NCBI GenBank assembly: GCA_040219575.1
Contig: JAVJSD010000019.1
Span: 1-64,000, forward strand
Direction: 5' to 3'
Origin: JAVJSD01 sp040219575
GTDB taxonomy: Bacteria > Planctomycetota > Planctomycetia > Pirellulales > Pirellulaceae
Length of the DNA: 64,000 nucleotides
The position numbers and the translations under genes are program-made. The notes beneath the pieces are model-generated. The model saw only the letters and a program-made list of their open reading frames with translations. It had not been told where the DNA came from and made no database searches. This document shows, in pieces, positions 8,506-17,791 of this stretch; position 1 is the first letter of the stretch, and every line of letters starts with the position of its first letter.

Positions 8506-9957
8506 CTAGAACAACTCGGCGATGGGGCGGCCGCCTTCGCTGAAGTCGACCGGGCGGCCGTCGGGACGGTGGAGCCGCCGCGTCGTGTCGATGCCCAGCT
8601 TATGGTAGATCGTCTCGGCGTAGTCGTATGGTGTGGCGCGGCCTTCGATCACGTCGCCTGCGTCGTCGGTCGTCTGGCCGATGACCTGTCCGCCCGGCAC
8701 GCCAGCGCCGGCCAGCGCGATCGACATCGCCCGGCCCCAGTGATCGCGGCCGCCGTTCTTGTTCACGCGCGGCGTGCGGCCCATCTCCGTCACGAAGCAG
8801 AGGAGCGTCTCTTCCAGCAGGCCGCGCTGGTCGAGGTCTTCGATCAACGCGCTCAGCGAGCGATCGAGGCTGGGCATCATCACCGGATGGGGAAGGCCGT
8901 AGCGCTCCTGATTGCTCATCCCCTGGGGACCGCCGCAGGGGCCGTTTTTGTAGATGCCTTCGTGGTGGTCCCAGTTGAGGAACACGCCGCCGGGCTGCCC
9001 GTAGTTGGGCCGGCCCACGTGGTCGGGCGGTTGAATCACGGTCACGCTGACGAACCGCACGCCGGCCTCGATCAACTTCCGCCCCAGCAGGTAACAGCAG
9101 CCGCGATGATCGCGCCCGTAACGGTCGTGCAGGGCGTCCGACTCGCGGGAGAGATCGAAGGCCTGCTGCACGCGCGGGCTGCTGAGCAAGTCGAAGGCGT
9201 GCTCGTGATACTGCTGCATGGTTTGGGCGGCTTGCGAGTTCACGCGGGCCTGGCGATCGACCGCCGCCAGCAGTTGCTTCCGCTCGGCGAAGCGGTCGAG
9301 ATTGAGTCCCGGCTGCGGCGCCAGCGAGCGCACCTTCCAGTCGTCCGCCGCCACGTTCTCGCCCAAACTCTTCGTGCCCAGTTTCCAGGGAGCGCGGCTG
9401 CGGTGCAGAAAGCCCGTGCTGGTGATGGCGTTGGGCATGTTCGCGCCGGGGCAGAAGATGTAGCCGGGCAGTTCATGGCAATCGGTGCCCAGCACTTCGG
9501 TGACGACCGAACCGATATCGGGAAACGCCAGCGGCGCGTTGAAGGCGTAGCCCTTGAAGAACTCCTGGCAGCCCTCGCGATGGCCCGCCACCTTGGCCGA
9601 CGTCATCGACCGCAGCACGGCCAACTTGTGGGCGACTTTGGCGATCTGCGGCATCAGCGACGAGAATTGAATGCCGGGCACGCTGGTGCTGATCGGCTGA
9701 TAGGGCGTGCGGTGATCGACCGGCGCGTGGGGCTTGGGATCCCACGTATCCATCTGGCTGACGCCCCCTTCCTCGTACACGACCAGCACCTGCTTGGCCT
9801 GGGCCGCGCGTCGCGGGCCGATGGCGGCGTCGGCCTGTCGCGCCAGCAGTTCCGCGAGTCCCAAGCCCATCACGCCAGCCGACAGGCAGCCGCAGAAGCG
9901 CCGCCGATTCCACTCGGCTTCGGTCTTGGGCGTGGGAAGTGAATTCGGGACAACCAT
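8506..9957 (-). CDS. DUF1501 family Tat-exported protein
   Basis: A 483-residue DUF1501 protein, a sulfatase/alkaline-phosphatase-like fold very abundant in Planctomycetota and often paired with DUF1549/DUF1553 cytochromes. ATG 9957 was chosen because it leads directly into a twin-arginine-type leader (NRRRFCGCLSAGVMGLGLAE). Characteristic segments include VLVVYEEGGVSQMDTWDPKP, AVLRSMTSAKVAGHREG, NWDHHEG and CFVTEMGRTPRVN. The His and Asp residues in these motifs fit a metal site, but no enzymatic activity is established for the family. No DUF1549/DUF1553 partner is adjacent, so it is a solitary copy. It is convergent with the small membrane-protein gene. Confidence 0.9.
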   Translation of the reverse strand: MVVPNSLPTPKTEAEWNRRRFCGCLSAGVMGLGLAELLARQADAAIGPRRAAQAKQVLVVYEEGGVSQMDTWDPKPHAPVDHRTPYQPISTSVPGIQFSSLMPQIAKVAHKLAVLRSMTSAKVAGHREGCQEFFKGYAFNAPLAFPDIGSVVTEVLGTDCHELPGYIFCPGANMPNAITSTGFLHRSRAPWKLGTKSLGENVAADDWKVRSLAPQPGLNLDRFAERKQLLAAVDRQARVNSQAAQTMQQYHEHAFDLLSSPRVQQAFDLSRESDALHDRYGRDHRGCCYLLGRKLIEAGVRFVSVTVIQPPDHVGRPNYGQPGGVFLNWDHHEGIYKNGPCGGPQGMSNQERYGLPHPVMMPSLDRSLSALIEDLDQRGLLEETLLCFVTEMGRTPRVNKNGGRDHWGRAMSIALAGAGVPGGQVIGQTTDDAGDVIEGRATPYDYAETIYHKLGIDTTRRLHRPDGRPVDFSEGGRPIAELF

Positions 9958-10146
9958 GGTGGGGCGACCTCGTTGGATCCATGTTGGCGGCGACACGCCA
10001 GTAATCATCAGCAGTTGCTTATGTATACCAGGCAGCCCCCGGTCAAGCGAGAACGAGTCGCCCGCGAACAATCTGGGCCCTCAAGGGCACGAACACCCAT
10101 AGCGAGGGCCAAGCCTCGGCGAACAAGTCCAAAGAGAGAATCCGCG

Positions 10147-11547
10147 ATGAGCATGCGAAGCGCACCGTTGCTATTGCTGGCCGCCCTGGCTGCTGGTGGA
10201 CAAGGCGTCGCCCCGGCGGCGGACGACGCGGAGAATCTCTTCGCCGGGAGTCCGCGGGTGCTGACGAAGGCGCAGCTCGATTCGCTGGTGCTTCGCGCCG
10301 AGTTCTCCTCCCATTGGCTCGAGGAACAGCAGCGGGCGGCGGACCTGCTGCGGGCAAATCCCGCGGATGAGGACTTGCAGCAGCACGTCGCCTGGCGGAA
10401 ACAGCATCGGGCGGAACTGGAGCAGTCGCCGATTGCGCTCTATCTGCCGAAGCATCGGTTTCGGCTCGACGAGCCGGTGCATGCCTACTTCGTGGTCAAG
10501 AATGCGTCCGCCGAGCCAATCGACCTCGATATGCGGCTCGATCTGCAGTTGGGCCTGCGAACGGTCAATGCCTGCCGCGTGGAACTTCGGCGCGTCGAGG
10601 GCGCGGGCGAGGAGTCCGAATCGCGGGTGTCGGAGCACCTTTGGCAGTGCGGGGGACCGTCGCATCTGACGCTTCCGGCGAAAGGCTACTATTGCCTTCG
10701 CGCCGACCTGCGCCGCCTTGGTGTGAGCCGGCCGGGCGAGTACGCGATTCGCTGGGGATTTTCCGGCCTGACGTCGCGGGAGGTGAAGTTCACGGTCGTC
10801 GCGTTGGAAGATGGAAAGACCGTCGAGAAGCCCGTGCGCGCGGTGCGCGTCGCCCGCATCACCCGCGGCGACGAGCCGCGCGAAAGAGTCGCGCAGTTGC
10901 GAGACGCCGAACCGGCGGCCGTCGTGGAAGCGGCGCGTCTGGCGCCGCTGTCGTTTTCCCGGTTCGCGGCGGGACTGGCCGTTGAAGCGGAAGGCGTCCT
11001 GTATCCCGACGTGCTGGATCTTCCCGGCCAGGATTCCTTGGTGACGGCCGGTCTGCACTTCGAGCGACCGCGCGATGCAGGGCCCCCCGCGACCCTGGTG
11101 CTCACGCTGACGCCGCGACAGAAGAACGCAGGCCTATTCTTAAAAGACTTCGACCACCTGGTGCTGCTGGCGGCGTCGCGCTCAGAGGTCGAGAAGCTCA
11201 GCCACGATGGCGAGCGAGAGCAGCAAGAGGACGCGAAGGTGATGCACGCGCTCGCGATCCACTCGTTGACCGATCCGAAGCGGCCGCTGCGCATCCGCAT
11301 CGAATTGGAGGAGAATTGGCCGCGCCGGTTGGGGCTGTCGGGGCCCGTGGAGCTGCGCGTGATTCTCAGCAGCGAACCGATCAGGCTGCAGGGAGAGTGG
11401 CCGCAACTTCGCAGCATCGAAAAGAAGGAGTTATTCGCCTCCGGCAGGATGCCGTGGCGGGGCCTGCTGTGCACGCCGGCGGTTTCCGTCGATCTGCCTG
11501 CCGACGAGGTTGCTCCTGGCGCTCGGAAGGAAGGCGACGGCAGCTAG
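10147..11547 (+). CDS. Secreted protein of unknown function with Ig-like segment
   Basis: A 466-residue protein; ATG 10147 gives the leader MSMRSAPLLLLAALAAGGQG, while the frame continues upstream without a better start. Residues about 100-215 (YLPKHRFRLDEPVHAYFVV through TSREVKFTVV) look like a beta-sandwich of the kind seen in BsuPI-type or other Ig-like domains: a new strand begins at nearly every second proline-rich turn and the segment ends in a typical beta-hairpin. The C-terminal half shows no motif I recognise. Adjacent genes (a DUF1501 protein and a FlgI-like lipoprotein) do not suggest a role. Predicted to be periplasmic or extracellular. Confidence 0.65.
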   Translation: MSMRSAPLLLLAALAAGGQGVAPAADDAENLFAGSPRVLTKAQLDSLVLRAEFSSHWLEEQQRAADLLRANPADEDLQQHVAWRKQHRAELEQSPIALYLPKHRFRLDEPVHAYFVVKNASAEPIDLDMRLDLQLGLRTVNACRVELRRVEGAGEESESRVSEHLWQCGGPSHLTLPAKGYYCLRADLRRLGVSRPGEYAIRWGFSGLTSREVKFTVVALEDGKTVEKPVRAVRVARITRGDEPRERVAQLRDAEPAAVVEAARLAPLSFSRFAAGLAVEAEGVLYPDVLDLPGQDSLVTAGLHFERPRDAGPPATLVLTLTPRQKNAGLFLKDFDHLVLLAASRSEVEKLSHDGEREQQEDAKVMHALAIHSLTDPKRPLRIRIELEENWPRRLGLSGPVELRVILSSEPIRLQGEWPQLRSIEKKELFASGRMPWRGLLCTPAVSVDLPADEVAPGARKEGDGS

Positions 11548-11733
11548 CGACGCCGGCTGAGAAGAATCGCTCATGGCGATCGCCTGCAGCTAGCACCCGT
11601 GCGTCAAATGGTCGTGGACTGATCTTGACCCCCGCGGGGTGAACTCCTATCGTTCGCCGCTCGCGGAGCTATTCTTTCGCCAGGACGTGGTGAGTCGCGC
11701 ATCTTCGGGTGCGGGCGGTGCAGGGAGCACCGC

Positions 11734-13635
11734 ATGACAGAGCCGCAATTCGCCGACAAGCAGGGAGCGCTGTCAGGCATGAAGCCGCCTCGAACAACGC
11801 GAAGCAAATTCCACGGCCGCCGACTGCTGCTGTGGTCGGGGCTCGCGCTGCTGTCTGGTTGCACGCCGCATATTCTGGGCGGTATTCAGGGGCGGAACTC
11901 CGACCTTGAAGAGACGCTGGCCGAGTCGGCCGACGACGGCGTCGACCTGATCGGCGATTACGCCAGTCCCTGGGGAATGAACTTCCTGAAGGTGGAAGGC
12001 GTGGCGCTGGTGAACAACCTGAACGGCACCGGCAGCAATCCGGCCGACACGCCGCTGCGGGGCCGGCTGATCGCCGAAATGGACAGCCATAGCGTGCAGT
12101 CGAGCTCGTCGGTGCTGGCGGGGCCGAATACCTCGCTGGCGCTGGTCTATGGACTGGTTCCCCCCGGCGCCCAGAAGAATGATCTGTTCGACGTGCGCGT
12201 GGTCACCCCCAGCCGCAGCGACACCACCAGCCTCGACGGCGGCTGGCTGATGCCGGTTCGAATGCAGCGGATGGAGATGCTGGGCGGCGCGCTGCGCAGC
12301 GGCGACGTCTCGGCCCAAGGGGTGGGGCCGGTGTTGGTCGATTCCATGTTCGAAGGCGACGACGACCCGACCCACGAGATCCGCGGTCGTGTGCTGAGCG
12401 GCGGGAAGGTGCTCAAGCCGCGGCAACTGGGACTGGTGGTTCGCGGTGAGGGACACACGATCAAGCTCACGGCGCAAATGGCCAGCGCGATCAATTATCG
12501 CTTCAACACCTACGATCGCGGCGGCGCCCGACGGGGCGTGGCGACCGCCAAGGACGACAAGATTCTGGAGCTTGAGGTGCCGCCGCAGTATCGGCACTAT
12601 GTGACGCGCTACGTGGGCGTGGTCCGCAATATCGCCCTGGGCGAATCGCCGGCCGAGCGGATCGACCGCGTCGAACGTCTCGAGGCGCGGCTGATGGATC
12701 CGAAAACGGCCGCCGTCACGGCGCTGCAACTCGAGGGAGTGGGCGAGGAGGCCGTTGGCACGTTGGAGAAGGCGCTGGAAGCCGCCGACCCCCGGGTGCG
12801 GTTCTTCGCCGCGGAAGCCCTGGCGTATTTGAATCAGCCGAGCGCCATCGAGCCCCTGGCGCAGGCCGCCGCGGAGCCGGCCTTTCGCTGGCACGCCATC
12901 ACGGCCCTGGCGGCGATGGACGAGCTCGACGCGGCCGACGCCCTGGCGGAACTGTTCCACACCTCCAGCGCCGAAACGCGCTACGCCGCCTTCCGCGCCC
13001 TGCGGTCGCGCAGCGCCCACGACCCGTTGGTCAAGGGCGAACTGCTGAACCAGAAGTTCTACTACCACGTGGTGAGCACGATCGGCGACCCGATGGTCCA
13101 CGTCAGCCGCACGCGCCGGCAGGAGATCGTCCTGTTCGGGCACGACCAGAAGATCTCGCCGCCCGGCGTGTTGTTCGCCGGATCGCACATCATGCTCCAG
13201 GGCGCCGACGCCGAGAATGTGAAGGTCACGCGGGTTTACGCCGGCGATCAGGCCAACGAGCAGCGCACCTGCTCGACCAGGCTCGACGAGGTGATTCGCA
13301 CCGTGGTGGAACTGGGCGGCGGCTACCCCGAGGTGCTGGCCATGCTCCAGGAATCGCAGACCAAGGGATACCTGCAGTCGCGGCTGGTGATCGACGCGCT
13401 GCCTCGATCCGGCCGACGCTACTATGCCGACCAGGACGGCGGCCAGGACGCTGGCCAGGCGGAGGATTCCGAGCAGATCGAGCCCGCCGGCCCCCTGCCG
13501 GAGCTGTTCCGCACCGACAATGAGACGGGCAGCGGCAGCCTCAGCGACAAGGAGGACGAGGTCAGCGTTCTGGAGGAGGAAGCGGCGTCGGGCCGAGGAT
13601 TCTTTGGTAGAATAACCGGTTGGCTGTCCGACTGA
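11734..13635 (+). CDS. FlgI (flagellar P-ring)-like lipoprotein with HEAT-like repeats
   Basis: 633 residues. AGGGAG at 11722-11727 supports ATG 11734, although an in-frame ATG at 11779 would give a shorter lipoprotein signal; the lipobox is LLSGC with Cys43. Residues about 60-310 match the layout of flagellar P-ring protein FlgI: IGDYASPWGMNFLKVEG, VNNLNGTGSNP, DVRVVTPSRSDTTSLDGGW and a ring-domain-like tail. Residues about 320-430 are alpha-helical HEAT-like repeats (VRFFAAEALAYLNQPSAIEP, FRWHAITALAAMDELDAADA) that FlgI lacks, and a further mixed region follows. True FlgI is soluble and periplasmic; this one is predicted to be lipid-anchored, and no flagellar gene adjoins. It precedes smc by 58 bases. 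Function unknown; possibly a repurposed outer-membrane ring protein. Confidence 0.75.
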   Translation: MTEPQFADKQGALSGMKPPRTTRSKFHGRRLLLWSGLALLSGCTPHILGGIQGRNSDLEETLAESADDGVDLIGDYASPWGMNFLKVEGVALVNNLNGTGSNPADTPLRGRLIAEMDSHSVQSSSSVLAGPNTSLALVYGLVPPGAQKNDLFDVRVVTPSRSDTTSLDGGWLMPVRMQRMEMLGGALRSGDVSAQGVGPVLVDSMFEGDDDPTHEIRGRVLSGGKVLKPRQLGLVVRGEGHTIKLTAQMASAINYRFNTYDRGGARRGVATAKDDKILELEVPPQYRHYVTRYVGVVRNIALGESPAERIDRVERLEARLMDPKTAAVTALQLEGVGEEAVGTLEKALEAADPRVRFFAAEALAYLNQPSAIEPLAQAAAEPAFRWHAITALAAMDELDAADALAELFHTSSAETRYAAFRALRSRSAHDPLVKGELLNQKFYYHVVSTIGDPMVHVSRTRRQEIVLFGHDQKISPPGVLFAGSHIMLQGADAENVKVTRVYAGDQANEQRTCSTRLDEVIRTVVELGGGYPEVLAMLQESQTKGYLQSRLVIDALPRSGRRYYADQDGGQDAGQAEDSEQIEPAGPLPELFRTDNETGSGSLSDKEDEVSVLEEEAASGRGFFGRITGWLSD

Positions 13636-13693
13636 ACGGACGTCTGGCTAACCCACACGACGCCCGTGGCGCCGCATCGGCGCCCCCATCAAT

Positions 13694-16600
13694 ATGCTCA
13701 AGGCACTGGAACTTGTCGGCTTCAAAAGCTTCGCCGACAAGACACGTTTCGAGTTTCCCCCCGGGATTACGGTCATTGTCGGGCCGAACGGGTCGGGCAA
13801 ATCGAACGTGGTCGACGCCATCAAATGGGTGCTGGGCGAGCAAAGCGCCAAGAGCCTCCGCGGCAAGGAGATGTCGGACGTCATCTTCAAGGGCTCCGGG
13901 GCCGGCCGCAAGCCGATGAACACGGCCGAGGCGACGATCGTGATCGACAACGCCGAGGGCCGGCTGCCGATCGACGCCCCGGAGGTGCACGTCACCCGGC
14001 GGGTGTATCGCAGCGGCGAGGGCGAGTACCTGATCAACGGCCAGCCCTCGCGGCTGCGCGACATCCGCGACCTGTTCCGCGGCACCGGCGTGGGGACCGA
14101 CGCCTACAGCCTGATCGAGCAGGGCAAGGTCGAGCGGCTGGTCGAAGCGTCGTCGAAGGACCGCCGGGCGATCTTCGAGGAAGCGGCCGGCATCAGCCGT
14201 TTCAAGGCCAAGAAGATCGAAGCCCAGCGGCGGCTCGACCGGGTCGATCAGAACCTGCTGCGGCTGTCCGACATCGTCGAGGAGGTGCAAAACCGCCTGC
14301 GGAGCGTCCGCAGCCAGGCGTCGAAGGCCAGCCGCTACAAGGAATACAGCCAACGACTGCAGCAACTGCGGACGCAAGTCGGACTGGCCGACTGGCGGCG
14401 TCTGACCGAGCAACTGCAGAGCTTTCAGGAGCAACTCGCACGGCTGGAGGAGGAGGCGGGCCAAGTCGGCGCCCGCATCGAGTCGTGTGAAGCCCAGTTG
14501 CTCGAACTGGAGCTGGAGGTGAGCAATCTGGCCGAGCAGTCGCGCCGCTGCGAGGCCAAGATCTCGGGACATCGCGAGCGAATCGCCGGCCTGCAAACCA
14601 CCATCAATCACCAGCGCTCGCTGACGGGCGACCTGAACGACGCCGAACGCCGCTACCGTCGCCAACTGGCGGCGATGAGCACTCGGGCGGGCGACTTGCA
14701 GGCCAAGCTGAGCGAGACGCGCGAGGATCTCGAGAAGGCGGAACTCGATTACCAACAGGTCGAACTGCGTTACCGCGAGCAGGAGTCGGCGGTGGCTCGC
14801 CTGGCGGCGGAACTGGAAACGCTGCGGGAGAAAAACCGCTCGCAGCGCGACGCGTACCTGGCCGGGATGCGAAGCGCCGCCGCGCTCGGCAACCAGGTCG
14901 GCTCGCTGGAGACGCAGCTTGCCGGCACGCAGGCCGCCGCCCAGAAGCGCAATCTGCAGCTCGAAGAGCTCACCGCCGAACTGCAGGTCCTGCAGGCCGA
15001 CGTCGACCAGCTTCAGCAGCACTACGCCGAAGTCGAGCAACGCGCCGGGGCCACCCGCGCCGACCTGGAATCGGCCCGCAAGGTGCTGACCGACAATCGG
15101 CGTTTCCTCGTGCAGCGGCAGCAGGAGCTGACCGATCTACGGGGACAACTGAGCGGAACGCGGCAGCGCGAGTCGGTGCTGGAGGATCTCGAGCGGGATC
15201 AGGAAGGCGTCGGCGACGGCGTCAAGCAGTTGATCGCCAAGGCCGCCCAGTCCGACGACGGGCCGCTGTCCGACTTGCAGGTGCTGGTTCACGAAGTAAT
15301 CGAGACCGATGTCGAATTCGCGCCGCTGGTCGATGTGGCGCTGGGCGAGGCCGCCAAGCATGTGCTGGTCTCGGGCGAACGCTTCCTGGAGGCGGTTTAC
15401 GCCGGCGAAACCCAGGCGATGGGACGCATCGGGTTCGTGCGGCTCAACTGGCTGACGGCGCCGCGTGCGACCGACCGCGTCGATCTGAGCGGCTACGACG
15501 GCGTGTTGGGCCGGGCCGACCGGCTGGTCCGTTTCGACGAGGCGCACCGTTCGCTGGTCGCGCGGCTGCTGGGCGACGTGTGGCTGGTGGAGACGCTCAG
15601 CGACGCAGTGAAGCTCGCGCGGGGAGCGGGGCGAGGACTGCGGCTGGTGACGCGGACCGGCGAGATGCTCTCGGCCGACGGCACGCTCATCGTCGGCGCA
15701 TCGCAGGCGAGCGCGGGACTGGTCTCCCGCCGCAGCCAACTCCGAGCCCTGCACGAGGAGGCGGCCGATTTGCAGCGGCGGATCGATCAGGTGCAGCGCG
15801 AAGTCGCCACGCTCGAGGAGACGGTCGATCGCCAGCAGCGGCGCGTCGATCTGCTCAGCGATCAACAGCAGCAATTGGCCGAGGAGCTGGCCGACCAGCG
15901 GGTGCGGCGGGAAGCCGCCGAGCGACGCAGCGCGCAGATCGAAAAGCAGTGCGCGACCGCCGCGGCGGAAGCGGCCGGCGCGACCGCCGAGATCGCGGCG
16001 ATCGAGGAGAAACTGGCCGCGGCCCGCGAGGAGTTATCGACCACGGAGGCCGCCAACGCGCAGCTCGAGGCCGCCATTCGCGAGGTCGACCGCCAGGCGC
16101 AGGCCGTCGACGGAAAGCGTCAACAACAAGAGCGCGAGGCGACCGCCGCCAAGGTCGATCTGGCCAAGAGCGAGCAACGTCTCGACGGTTTGCGGGCCCG
16201 CATGCTGCAGTTCGAGGAAGACCGCGCCGAGCGCGATCGCGCCCTGCGCCAGGCGAGCGATCATCTGACCGACGCGCTGCGCCGGCAGCAGGAGGCGCAG
16301 CAGGTGATTCTCGACGCCACCTCGGAGTTGGCGCTGTTGTTTCTTCAGCGGGAGGCCTTCGCCCGCGAGGCGGCCGACTACGCCGCCCGCAACGACGAGA
16401 TCGCCCGGCTCCGCGGAGAGTTGACCGACGAGGTGCATCGGCGGCGCAAAACGCTCCGCGAGGTCGAGGATCGGCAGAACGAGAAAAAGCTGGAAGCGGG
16501 CGAGATCCGCCATCAACGCAGCACGTTGGCCGATCGGCTGCGGGAGGATTACGGCATCGAACTGGCCCAGCTCGAACACCCGCCGAGCGACGAGGAGCAG

Positions 16601-17317
16601 CACGAGCGCGAGGCGGTGGAGGAGGAGATCGCCTCGCTCCGCCGCAAGCTCTCCAACATCGGCGCCGTGAACATGGACGCGCTGGAGGAGCTCGAGGAGC
16701 TGGAGACGCGGTTCGAGTCGCTGTCGAGCCAGTACGAGGATCTGATCCAGGCCAAGCAGGCCCTCGAGCGGATCATCAACAAGATCAACGCCGACAGCCG
16801 GCGGCTGTTCACCGAAACCCTGGAGGCGATCCGCACCAACTTCCAGGCCCTGTACCGCAAGGTGTTCGGCGGCGGCCGGGCCGACATCGTGCTGGAAGAA
16901 GGCGTCGATGTGCTGGAGGCCGGCGTGGAGATCATCTCCAACCCGCCGGGCAAGCCGTCGTTCAACAACTCGCTGCTCTCCGGCGGCGAAAAGGCGCTCA
17001 CGGCGCTGGCCCTGCTGATGGCCATCTTCGAACATCAGCCAAGCCCGTTCTGCGTGCTCGACGAGGTCGACGCCCCCTGGGACGAGTCGAACATCGGCCG
17101 CTTCATCGACGTGCTGAAGGAGTTCCTCGGCTGGACGCGGTTCGTGATCGTGACCCACTCCAAGAAAACGATGACCGCCGCCACCACGCTGTACGGCGTG
17201 ACGATGCAGGAGTCGGGCGTCTCGAAACGCGTCTCCGTCCGCTTCGACGACGTCAGCGACGACGGGCACATTTCCGCGGATGCGCTTCACCGCGATGAGC
17301 AGGAGGATGCGGCGTAG
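13694..17317 (+). CDS. smc: Chromosome partition protein Smc
   Basis: A full-length 1207-residue SMC ATPase that organises and segregates the chromosome with ScpA/ScpB. The start MLKALELVGFKSFADK is the canonical Smc N-terminus. Walker A is GPNGSGKS at residues 30-37, the ABC signature LSGGEKAL begins at residue 1095, and Walker B is FCVLDEVD at 1119-1126. Long heptad coiled coils (about 165-500 and 680-1010) flank a hinge at about 530-640 (DLQVLVHEVIETDVEFAPLV). The D-loop after Walker B reads APWDESNI, where most Smc proteins have AALDE-type sequence. No scpA or scpB is adjacent. Tandem 7-base repeats begin 15 bases after the stop. Confidence 0.97.
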   Translation: MLKALELVGFKSFADKTRFEFPPGITVIVGPNGSGKSNVVDAIKWVLGEQSAKSLRGKEMSDVIFKGSGAGRKPMNTAEATIVIDNAEGRLPIDAPEVHVTRRVYRSGEGEYLINGQPSRLRDIRDLFRGTGVGTDAYSLIEQGKVERLVEASSKDRRAIFEEAAGISRFKAKKIEAQRRLDRVDQNLLRLSDIVEEVQNRLRSVRSQASKASRYKEYSQRLQQLRTQVGLADWRRLTEQLQSFQEQLARLEEEAGQVGARIESCEAQLLELELEVSNLAEQSRRCEAKISGHRERIAGLQTTINHQRSLTGDLNDAERRYRRQLAAMSTRAGDLQAKLSETREDLEKAELDYQQVELRYREQESAVARLAAELETLREKNRSQRDAYLAGMRSAAALGNQVGSLETQLAGTQAAAQKRNLQLEELTAELQVLQADVDQLQQHYAEVEQRAGATRADLESARKVLTDNRRFLVQRQQELTDLRGQLSGTRQRESVLEDLERDQEGVGDGVKQLIAKAAQSDDGPLSDLQVLVHEVIETDVEFAPLVDVALGEAAKHVLVSGERFLEAVYAGETQAMGRIGFVRLNWLTAPRATDRVDLSGYDGVLGRADRLVRFDEAHRSLVARLLGDVWLVETLSDAVKLARGAGRGLRLVTRTGEMLSADGTLIVGASQASAGLVSRRSQLRALHEEAADLQRRIDQVQREVATLEETVDRQQRRVDLLSDQQQQLAEELADQRVRREAAERRSAQIEKQCATAAAEAAGATAEIAAIEEKLAAAREELSTTEAANAQLEAAIREVDRQAQAVDGKRQQQEREATAAKVDLAKSEQRLDGLRARMLQFEEDRAERDRALRQASDHLTDALRRQQEAQQVILDATSELALLFLQREAFAREAADYAARNDEIARLRGELTDEVHRRRKTLREVEDRQNEKKLEAGEIRHQRSTLADRLREDYGIELAQLEHPPSDEEQHEREAVEEEIASLRRKLSNIGAVNMDALEELEELETRFESLSSQYEDLIQAKQALERIINKINADSRRLFTETLEAIRTNFQALYRKVFGGGRADIVLEEGVDVLEAGVEIISNPPGKPSFNNSLLSGGEKALTALALLMAIFEHQPSPFCVLDEVDAPWDESNIGRFIDVLKEFLGWTRFVIVTHSKKTMTAATTLYGVTMQESGVSKRVSVRFDDVSDDGHISADALHRDEQEDAA

Positions 17318-17331
17318 TGCGGCTGCGCCGT

Positions 17332-17404
17332 GGTGAGTGGTGAGTGGTGAGGGGTGAGGGGTGAGGGGTGAGGGGTGAGGGGTGAGGGGTGAGTGGTAAG
17401 GGGT
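17332..17404. repeat. Tandem 7-base repeat (TGAGGGG)
   Basis: About ten consecutive near-perfect copies of GGTGAGG/TGAGGGG (and TGAGTGG variants) directly after the smc stop codon. The complement, CACCCCTCACC, reappears at 32862-32893 next to the same palindrome family, so the heptamer tract seems to travel with that repeat. Confidence 0.75.
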
Positions 17405-17791
17405 ATGGGCGACCGCGATTCCGCCCCAAGCCGACGACTTGTCGTCGCCATTTGGTGAGTAAGTGGGTAGGTGAGTAGGTGAGTGGGCCGCGGTTTCGCG
17501 TTCATGGGAAACATGAGCCGCGGAGTTTATCTCCGCGCGCCACGGCGGCATCCATCGGATCCGCCTGCGCCAGTTGCTTTGCGTGCCCTGGTCGGAATGT
17601 CGCGCGGGCGCCAGCCGCCACCTGCGCGGGGACAAGCCCCGCGGCTCAGGGGATCATCGCCCCAGGTGCGACCGCCGACCTACTCACTTACTCACCTCAA
17701 CCACGACGACAAGTCGTCGGCTTGGAATCGGCGCGCGGCCGCCACTCACCACTCGCGACGGCAAAGCCGTCGGCATGGAGGGGTAACGCGC
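17405..17791. repeat. Repeat-rich intergenic region after smc
   Basis: No gene is supported. Three CCAAGCCGACG-family palindromes lie at 17426-17447, 17704-17725 (inverted) and 17756-17778 (inverted), giving a head-to-head arrangement. A GGGGACAAGCCCC hairpin lies at 17619-17655, and a second short tandem tract (GTGAGTAG units) at 17455-17485. The region separates the convergent smc and alpha-2-macroglobulin genes. Confidence 0.65.

Noticed and set aside
17332..17404. Heptamer tract as a possible replication origin iteron array
   Set aside because: No DnaA-box-like sequence or AT-rich segment nearby, and the same tract recurs beside a repeat family elsewhere.
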